A DNA stretch of 64,000 bases from Myxococcales bacterium. GTDB lineage: Bacteria; Myxococcota; Myxococcia; Myxococcales; Myxococcaceae. Below the pieces are notes generated by a model that saw only the letters and a program-made list of their open reading frames with translations, did not search any database and had not been told where the DNA came from. Of this stretch, positions 59,241-64,000 are shown in pieces. The translations under genes were made by a program, and so were the position numbers. Each line of letters starts with the position of its first letter. Position 1 is the first letter of the stretch. The stretch spans positions 210,581-274,580 of the forward strand of contig JACPVI010000061.1 in the NCBI GenBank assembly GCA_016191815.1. Direction: 5' to 3'.

Positions 59241-60482
59241 TCAGGAGAGCTTCGGGAACAGCTCTTTCCTCGCCGCGAAGGCCTCCGCGGGGAAGCGGCG
59301 CTCGGCGCCTTCGCTGGGCACCTTGAGCGTCCGCTTGAGGACCAGGTCGAACAGCAGCGGGTTGTGCTGATCAATCTCGTTCAGCGCCGCACGCTCCTCG
59401 GAAGTGAGGTAGCCGGCCTTCTCCAGCGCCCCGGTCTGGATGAGCACGTTGATGGCCGGGAGCGGATAATCGCTGCCGTTGATCAGCCTTGGGAGGAGCT
59501 CCTCGCGGGCGAGCACGTCCCTGATGCGGCCGTGCCGGTTGACCTGCGCCAGCGCGGAGATGTCCGCGTAGAGCCTTCCCTCCCAGCGCTTCTCCCCCAT
59601 CAGCCGGAGGAACAGCTCGAAGTTCTCCGCCCAGGGGCGCTCCTGGCCGCTCTTCACCTCGGCGTCGAGGTCGGGGTTCTTCCCCAGAGAAGCGCAGTGG
59701 GCCACCACCACCTTCACACCCCGCTCCAGCGGCCGGCGGAGGTGGAGCGGGTTGCCGAAGCGCTGGGCCTCCTCGGCGTCCACCGCCTTCTCCTCCCCCG
59801 CGTGGGTGATGAGCGGCAGCTCCAGCTCCGCCAGCTTGGAATAGAAGCCGTCGCACCGGGGCGAGGAGGGGTCGATGCGCATCGCGTTGGGGAGCCACTT
59901 CACCGCCTGGGCGCCCTCCCTGGCCACCCGCTCCAGCTCGGCCACGGCGTCCTTCCGGTAGGGGTGGATGGAGGCGCAAGGCACCAGCTTCTCCGGGTGG
60001 GCTCGGGCAAGGCGCAGGACGTAGTCGTTGGGGACGAAGAACTCCGACTCCTCCTTCTGGGGGCGCCCCTCCTCGTCGTGCACCTGGTCGAAGGCCATCG
60101 CCAAGAGCCTGAGGCCGGGGACGGCGGCGGCGAGCGCGAGCAGCCGCTCGAGGTACTGGGCGTCGGCCCGCTCGTCGTCCTTCACTCCGGAGGCGGTGCG
60201 GTAGATGGAGAAGCGGGCGTAGGAGATGGGGGACCACAAGCTCGTCATCCTGGAGTTGACGTAGCAGCCGGTGCCGCCGGCCCCCAGCCCCACCAGGTGG
60301 ACGTGGGCGTCGAGCAGCCTCGAGCTGTCCAGCCCTTCCAGGGCGCGCCCGATGAGCGCCTGGGCCTTCTTGGACAAGGGCCCCGAAGGCGCGCTGGGCC
60401 GGGCCAGCCGGAAGCAACCCAGCCGCCCGAGGCCAGCCAGGGAAACCGAGCCGGCGAGAAGAAGAAAGTGGCGCCGCTTCAT
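59241..60482 (-). CDS. amidohydrolase-2 family enzyme, exported
   Basis: 413 residues. The N-terminus KRRHFLLLAGSVSLAGLGRLGC looks like a Tat-type twin-Arg signal, with a Cys that could be lipidated. The enzyme is a TIM-barrel metal hydrolase: DAHVHL (His60, His62), VKWLPN, ITHAGEE, VAHCAS and NGSDYPLP (Asp near 338). These are the metal ligands and general base of amidohydrolase 2/TatD-like proteins. The substrate is unknown. Starts 102 bases from the divergent micro-protein gene. Confidence 0.85.
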   Translation of the reverse strand: MKRRHFLLLAGSVSLAGLGRLGCFRLARPSAPSGPLSKKAQALIGRALEGLDSSRLLDAHVHLVGLGAGGTGCYVNSRMTSLWSPISYARFSIYRTASGVKDDERADAQYLERLLALAAAVPGLRLLAMAFDQVHDEEGRPQKEESEFFVPNDYVLRLARAHPEKLVPCASIHPYRKDAVAELERVAREGAQAVKWLPNAMRIDPSSPRCDGFYSKLAELELPLITHAGEEKAVDAEEAQRFGNPLHLRRPLERGVKVVVAHCASLGKNPDLDAEVKSGQERPWAENFELFLRLMGEKRWEGRLYADISALAQVNRHGRIRDVLAREELLPRLINGSDYPLPAINVLIQTGALEKAGYLTSEERAALNEIDQHNPLLFDLVLKRTLKVPSEGAERRFPAEAFAARKELFPKLS

Positions 60483-60584
60483 TGGAGCCAGTGTGCCAGG
60501 GCTTCAGCCCGGTAGCGACCTGTAGCCGAAAAGTTGATCCGCCGGCTTCCTCCCGTACCCTGTTTCTGCCCTCGGGGAGGATGC

Positions 60585-60767
60585 ATGAAGACGCTCGCCT
60601 TGCTGGCCGCGGTTTTCTACCTGGCGCTCGCCGCCGCCACCGAGGCCCTCCTCTGGCGGGGCGGAGAGCCTCTGCGCCTCCTCGCCCAATCTGGACCTCC
60701 GGCCTACCTCGAGACCATCGCCTCCAGCCGGCTCGAGGCGGAGCCGCTGATGGCGGCGGCAGAGTAG
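60585..60767 (+). CDS. 60-residue membrane micro-protein
   Basis: ATG 60585 is preceded by GGGGAGG at 60574-60580. MKTLALLAAVFYLALAAATEALL is one hydrophobic helix or an uncleaved signal; the rest is short and polar (RLLAQSGPPAYLETIASSRL). No family recognised. The good ribosome site and codon bias support it, but it is short. The Cys-rich lipoprotein follows on the same strand after 104 bases. Confidence 0.6.
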   Translation: MKTLALLAAVFYLALAAATEALLWRGGEPLRLLAQSGPPAYLETIASSRLEAEPLMAAAE

Positions 60768-60871
60768 CCTCCCCTCGCCGAAGGCGGGCAAGTCGGCGGC
60801 TCGCACGCCTGCCTGACCTGCTAGCATGCGCCCCCGCGCGGACGGGCCGATTTGACGCGGGAGCTCTCTTG

Positions 60872-63736
60872 ATGAAACGGCTGACCGGGGCTTTGTTGGC
60901 GGCGCTGGCTTTGGCGTCCTGCAATTGCAAGCCTCCTTCCGGCGCTGACGCCGGCGGCGACTCGGGTGGCGGCGGCGGAGCGGGCGGAGGAGGAGGTGGT
61001 GGTGGCGGCGGCGCGGGCGGAGGCGGGGGAGGTGGAGCCGACCAGGATGCCGGCTGCGGGCTGGTGACTTGCGCCACCGCCAACGCCAACTGCGGACCGG
61101 TGGGGGACGGCTGCGGAGGCCTCCTCAACTGCGGCAGCTGCACTGCCCCCCAGAGTTGCGGCGGGGGTGGAGTGCCCAGCCGCTGCGGCGGCGACGGCGG
61201 CTGCCCGGCGAAGACTTGCGCTCAAATCGGCGCCAACTGCGGACCGGTGGGGGACGGCTGCGGGGGCCTGCTCAACTGCGGCGGCTGCACCTCTCCCCAG
61301 ACCTGCGGCGGCGGGGGCATCAACAACCGCTGCGGCACCTCGGGAGGAGGCCTGGTCGACGGCGGCTGCGTGCCGCGCACTTGTGCTCAGGCCGGCGCCG
61401 ACTGCGGGCCGGCGGGAGACGGCTGCGGAGGGCTGCTCAACTGCGGCAGTTGCACCTCTCCCCAGACTTGCGGCGGCGGCGGCACCCCCAGCGTCTGCGG
61501 CGCTCCTCCTTCCTGCGTGCCCAAGACCTGCGCCCAGTTCGGCGCCAACTGCGGGCCGGTGGGGGACGGCTGCGGCAATTTGCTCAACTGCGGCAGTTGC
61601 ACCTCTCCCCAGACCTGCGGCGGCGGCGGCACTCCCAGCGTGTGCGGAGGCGGAGGAGCATGCGTCCCCCAGACCTGCGCCCAGCTCGGGAAGAATTGCG
61701 GCGCGGTGGGAAACGGCTGCGGAGGCCTCATCGACGGGGGCTGCGGGAGCTGCGCGGCGCCCAACATCTGCGGCGGCGGCGGCACCGCCAACCTCTGCGG
61801 CAACAACGTGCCGGATGCGGGCTCCTGCGTGAACCTCTGCCTCCAGCAGGTGAAATGCGACGCCGGCAGCACCACCATCAGCGGCACGGTGGTGGCGCCG
61901 ACCGACCCATCGCTGGGCTACGGCCAGCCGGACCCCGTCTACGGGGCGCTGGTCTACATCCCCAACGCGCCGGTGAAGGCCTTCGACGCCGGCGTCTCCT
62001 GCGACAAGTGCGGCGCGGGCGCCACCGGCTCTCCCTTGGTCTCGGTGGTGACCGGGGTGAACGGCCAATTCGCCCTGCAGAACGCGCCCTGCGGCTCCAA
62101 CATCCCGCTGGTGATTCAGCTCGGGAAGTGGCGGCGGCAAATCACCATCCCCAGCGTGGCCTGCTGCGCCAACAGCGCGCTCACCACCGCGCAGACTCGC
62201 CTCCCCCGAAACCAGAGCGAGGGCGACATTCCGCTCATCGCGGTGGTGACCGGCAGCGCCGACCCGTTCGAGTGCACCTTGCCGAAGATCGGCATCTCCC
62301 TGAGCGAGTACACCCTCCCTTCAGGCAATGGCCGGGTGCGCTTCTACCGGGACAATGGTTCCAACCTCGGTGCCAGCACTCCCGCCGCCAGCACTCTCTG
62401 GGGCAGCCAGGCGGAGCTGAACAAGTACGACATGATCATCGCCGACTGCGTGGGCCTCGAGGACCCGCAGTCCCCGGCGGATCAGCAGCGGGTGATCAAC
62501 TACCTCAACGCCGGCGGGAGACTGTTCGCCACCCATTACAGCTACGTGTGGCTGTACAACGTCTCGCCGCTGTCCGGGACCGCGACCTGGAACGTGGACC
62601 AGGCCTTCCCGCCGAACAACAGCGCCTACGTCGACCAGACCTTCCCCAAGGGGCAGGCCTTCGCCCAGTGGCTGTTCAACGTGGGGGCCTCGACCACCCT
62701 GGGGCGCGTCCAGGTCAACGCCGTCCGGCACGACTTCGACGCGGTGATTCCGCCCGCCCAGCGGTGGATTTACTCCGACCCGGCGGTGCGGGCGAACAAC
62801 CCCATCGAGTACACCTTCAACTGCCCGGTAGGCGCGGACGCGGGAGACCAGTGCGGCCGGGTGCTCTATAGCGACTTCCACGTGGCCACCGGCTCCGGCA
62901 CCGGCACCTTCCCCGGCAACTGCGGGGCGGCGGCTCCGATGACGCCTCAGCAGAAGGCGTTGGAGTTCATGATTTTCGACCTCACCTCCTGCATCGTCCC
63001 CGACACCGCCTCGCCCACCTGTCCTCCGAAGAGCTGCTCCCAGCAGGGCTACGACTGCGGCCTGCAAGGAGATGGCTGCGGCGGGGTGATCAACTGCGGG
63101 AGCTGTACCGCGCCTCAAACCTGTGGCGGAGGCGGCGTCCCCGGGGTGTGCGGCGGCTCGAGCTGCACCCCGCGGACCTGCGCCCAGCTCGGCTACAACT
63201 GTGGCCTGGCGGGCGACGGCTGCGGCGGCAGCATCAACTGCGGAACCTGCACCGCGCCTCAAACCTGCGGCGGCGGCGGAACACCCAACGTCTGCGGTGC
63301 GCCCACCTGCACCCCCACCACCTGCGCGGCGCTGAGCTTCGACTGCGGGCCGGCCGGCGATGGCTGCGGAGGCACGCTCCAGTGCGGGGCTTGCACCCCG
63401 CCCCAGGTGTGCGGCGGCGGCGGACCCGGCAAGTGCGGAGCTGGCTGCCAGCCGCAGACTTGCGCCTCGCAGAACCTCTCTTGCGGGCCGGCCGGCGACG
63501 GATGCGGAGGCACGCTGGACTGCGGGACTTGCACCCCGCCGGACACCTGCGGCGGAGGCGGCACGCCCGGGGTCTGCGGCCGGCCAGCTTGCACCCCGCG
63601 GACCTGCGCGGACGTGGGCGCCAACTGCGGCTTCATCGCCGACGGCTGCGGAGGCTCGGTGGATTGCGGCCCCTGCGTCGCGCCGCAGACCTGCGGCGGA
63701 GGCGGCATCCCCAACGTCTGCGGAGGGATCGGCTGA
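60872..63736 (+). CDS. ten-module Cys-rich lipoprotein with central GATase-like domain
   Basis: 954 residues from ATG 60872. The signal ends in lipobox LASC (Cys17). A Gly/Ala run (about 30-58) leads to five Cys-rich modules of about 45 residues (TCAQxGANCGPVGDGCGG...CTSPQTCGGGGTPSVCG), then a central domain (about 315-715), and five more modules to the end. The central part has a carboxypeptidase-regulatory-like fold (STTISGTVVAPTDPS), then a ThuA/GATase-like stretch (YDMIIADCVG, YLNAGGRLFATHYSYVW). No classical Cys-His-Glu triad is evident. Modules outside the centre are highly alike, so it should be a rigid disulphide rod. Function unknown. Confidence 0.87.
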   Translation: MKRLTGALLAALALASCNCKPPSGADAGGDSGGGGGAGGGGGGGGGGAGGGGGGGADQDAGCGLVTCATANANCGPVGDGCGGLLNCGSCTAPQSCGGGGVPSRCGGDGGCPAKTCAQIGANCGPVGDGCGGLLNCGGCTSPQTCGGGGINNRCGTSGGGLVDGGCVPRTCAQAGADCGPAGDGCGGLLNCGSCTSPQTCGGGGTPSVCGAPPSCVPKTCAQFGANCGPVGDGCGNLLNCGSCTSPQTCGGGGTPSVCGGGGACVPQTCAQLGKNCGAVGNGCGGLIDGGCGSCAAPNICGGGGTANLCGNNVPDAGSCVNLCLQQVKCDAGSTTISGTVVAPTDPSLGYGQPDPVYGALVYIPNAPVKAFDAGVSCDKCGAGATGSPLVSVVTGVNGQFALQNAPCGSNIPLVIQLGKWRRQITIPSVACCANSALTTAQTRLPRNQSEGDIPLIAVVTGSADPFECTLPKIGISLSEYTLPSGNGRVRFYRDNGSNLGASTPAASTLWGSQAELNKYDMIIADCVGLEDPQSPADQQRVINYLNAGGRLFATHYSYVWLYNVSPLSGTATWNVDQAFPPNNSAYVDQTFPKGQAFAQWLFNVGASTTLGRVQVNAVRHDFDAVIPPAQRWIYSDPAVRANNPIEYTFNCPVGADAGDQCGRVLYSDFHVATGSGTGTFPGNCGAAAPMTPQQKALEFMIFDLTSCIVPDTASPTCPPKSCSQQGYDCGLQGDGCGGVINCGSCTAPQTCGGGGVPGVCGGSSCTPRTCAQLGYNCGLAGDGCGGSINCGTCTAPQTCGGGGTPNVCGAPTCTPTTCAALSFDCGPAGDGCGGTLQCGACTPPQVCGGGGPGKCGAGCQPQTCASQNLSCGPAGDGCGGTLDCGTCTPPDTCGGGGTPGVCGRPACTPRTCADVGANCGFIADGCGGSVDCGPCVAPQTCGGGGIPNVCGGIG
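61056..61826 (+). repeat. first block of five Cys-rich modules
   Basis: Five in-frame copies of a unit of about 130-150 bases; shared parts include GGTGGGGGACGGCTGCGG and CTGCACCTCTCCCCAGACTTG. They code for the N-terminal modules of the lipoprotein. Copies 2 to 4 are closest to each other. Not a CRISPR array: the units are coding, in frame and differ like diverged duplicates. Confidence 0.8.
63016..63730 (+). repeat. second block of five Cys-rich modules
   Basis: Five more in-frame copies after the central domain. They share the NCGLxGDGCGG and CTAPQTCGGGG core with the first block but are less alike in DNA, with variation mostly outside the Cys positions. The 5 + 5 symmetry around one domain is striking. 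Confidence 0.8.
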
Positions 63737-63928
63737 ACTACACCCGCACGCGGGTCTGGTCCCCGGATTCAGTCAGGGCCGAATTCGGCCTCGCGAAAGG
63801 ACTTGCCCGAGCGCCACCTGACACGGGCGGTCGTGGTACAGGGTTCGGCCTGCTCCGCCTCTAGCCCATGTTTAACGTTTTGGCCGCCAAGCTCGCGGAA
63901 TTGCTGAGGAGCCACGGGCGGTTTGTAA
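63737..63928. other. non-coding stretch after the Cys-rich lipoprotein
   Basis: No convincing gene. It holds a short hairpin ACCCGC-AC-GCGGGT at 63742-63755 that may help end transcription, and a perfect 14-base palindrome GGCCGAATTCGGCC at 63777-63790. A minus-strand frame at 63769-63972 has no ribosome site and no family likeness. Confidence 0.5.
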
Positions 63929-64000
63929 CTACGCGGCCGTAGCGTCCTCCGTGGGTGGTGTCGGAGGTTCAAGCTGGGTGATACCGAGCGCCGATAGGAC
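63929..64000 (-). CDS. possible C-terminal end of a gene beyond the window
   Basis: On the minus strand, 23 codons are open from the right edge to TAG at 63929-63931, ending ITQLEPPTPPTEDATAA. The Pro/Thr/Glu-rich close and good codon bias suit the end of a real protein, but the piece is too short to name. It may be chance. Confidence 0.3.
   Translation of the reverse strand, partial: VLSALGITQLEPPTPPTEDATAA

Noticed and set aside
61056..63730. Repeated units that could be mistaken for a CRISPR array
   Set aside because: The units are in frame within one coding sequence, have no unique spacers of constant length, and encode Cys modules; no cas genes are near.
63769..63972. 67-residue minus-strand frame at the right end
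   Set aside because: No ribosome site, mixed composition and overlap with a different frame that ends at 63929; not convincing.

Overview
The window is GC-rich DNA from what looks like a myxobacterium (Myxococcota). The support is the mix of genes: Ser/Thr kinases with PEGA domains, an FHA-type sigma-54 activator, MopE/TSP3-type and Cys-rich repeat lipoproteins with Gly/Ala linkers, a TPR-PEGA-TonB receptor, and strong C/G bias at third codon positions. This is inference from gene content; no search was run. I see no insertion sequence, prophage or CRISPR array. The region reads as stable chromosome, dense and mostly ordinary, with several lineage-specific envelope genes.

Layout. 1-9.7 kb, all on the minus strand: a truncated lipoprotein, a tail-anchored Ser/Thr kinase, hemL, four small lipoproteins, kdsC, a coiled-coil protein, and the lipoprotein-processing pair lgt-lspA. 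9.8-14.6 kb, plus: a MopE/TSP3 lipoprotein, a beta-propeller lipoprotein and a zinc-ribbon protein. 14.6-17.6 kb, minus: ileS. 17.7-18.3 kb, plus: two tiny secreted Cys-rich proteins. 18.3-23.9 kb, minus: a TadE/TadG-like envelope cluster below an FHA sigma-54 activator. 24.0-30.4 kb, plus: a RimK-like ATP-grasp enzyme, a DsbA-family oxidoreductase, a Pro/Gly-rich lipoprotein, a FadL-type porin, a lipoprotein and a phosphoesterase. 30.4-33.6 kb, minus: a membrane-fused spermidine-synthase-like protein. 33.8-37.5 kb, plus: an EMO-type Fe-S oxidoreductase and two exported proteins. 37.5-38.8 kb, minus: a lipoprotein and thioredoxin. 38.9-43.1 kb, plus: an alpha-2-macroglobulin homologue. 43.1-44.8 kb, minus: a propeller lipoprotein, an archaemetzincin-like protein with altered active site, and tRNA-Gln. 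44.9-51.0 kb: gyrB, recF and dnaN on minus, with an unrelated plus-strand gene between recF and dnaN. 51.1-56.5 kb, plus: a small Cys-rich membrane protein, a lipoprotein methyltransferase, and a PEGA kinase overlapping a TonB receptor. 56.6-60.5 kb, minus: an Ig-repeat protein and an amidohydrolase. 60.6-63.7 kb, plus: a micro-protein and a ten-module Cys-rich lipoprotein. The last 260 bases hold no complete gene.

How the genes fit together. Housekeeping genes (hemL, kdsC, ileS, gyrB, recF, dnaN, lgt, lspA) are interleaved with a large set of exported proteins. Thirteen predicted lipoproteins share the window with the two enzymes that process lipoproteins. The stand-out candidates for new biology are the kinase/TonB-receptor pair (52.1-56.5 kb), the archaemetzincin homologue with E-to-Q and H-to-Y changes, the alpha-2-macroglobulin with a bait-like segment, the Tad-like cluster with no visible secretion ATPase, and the orphan gene inside the dnaN-recF locus.

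Limits: starts were chosen by eye from SD-like sequences and signal peptides, and functions of the repeat lipoproteins are unknown.
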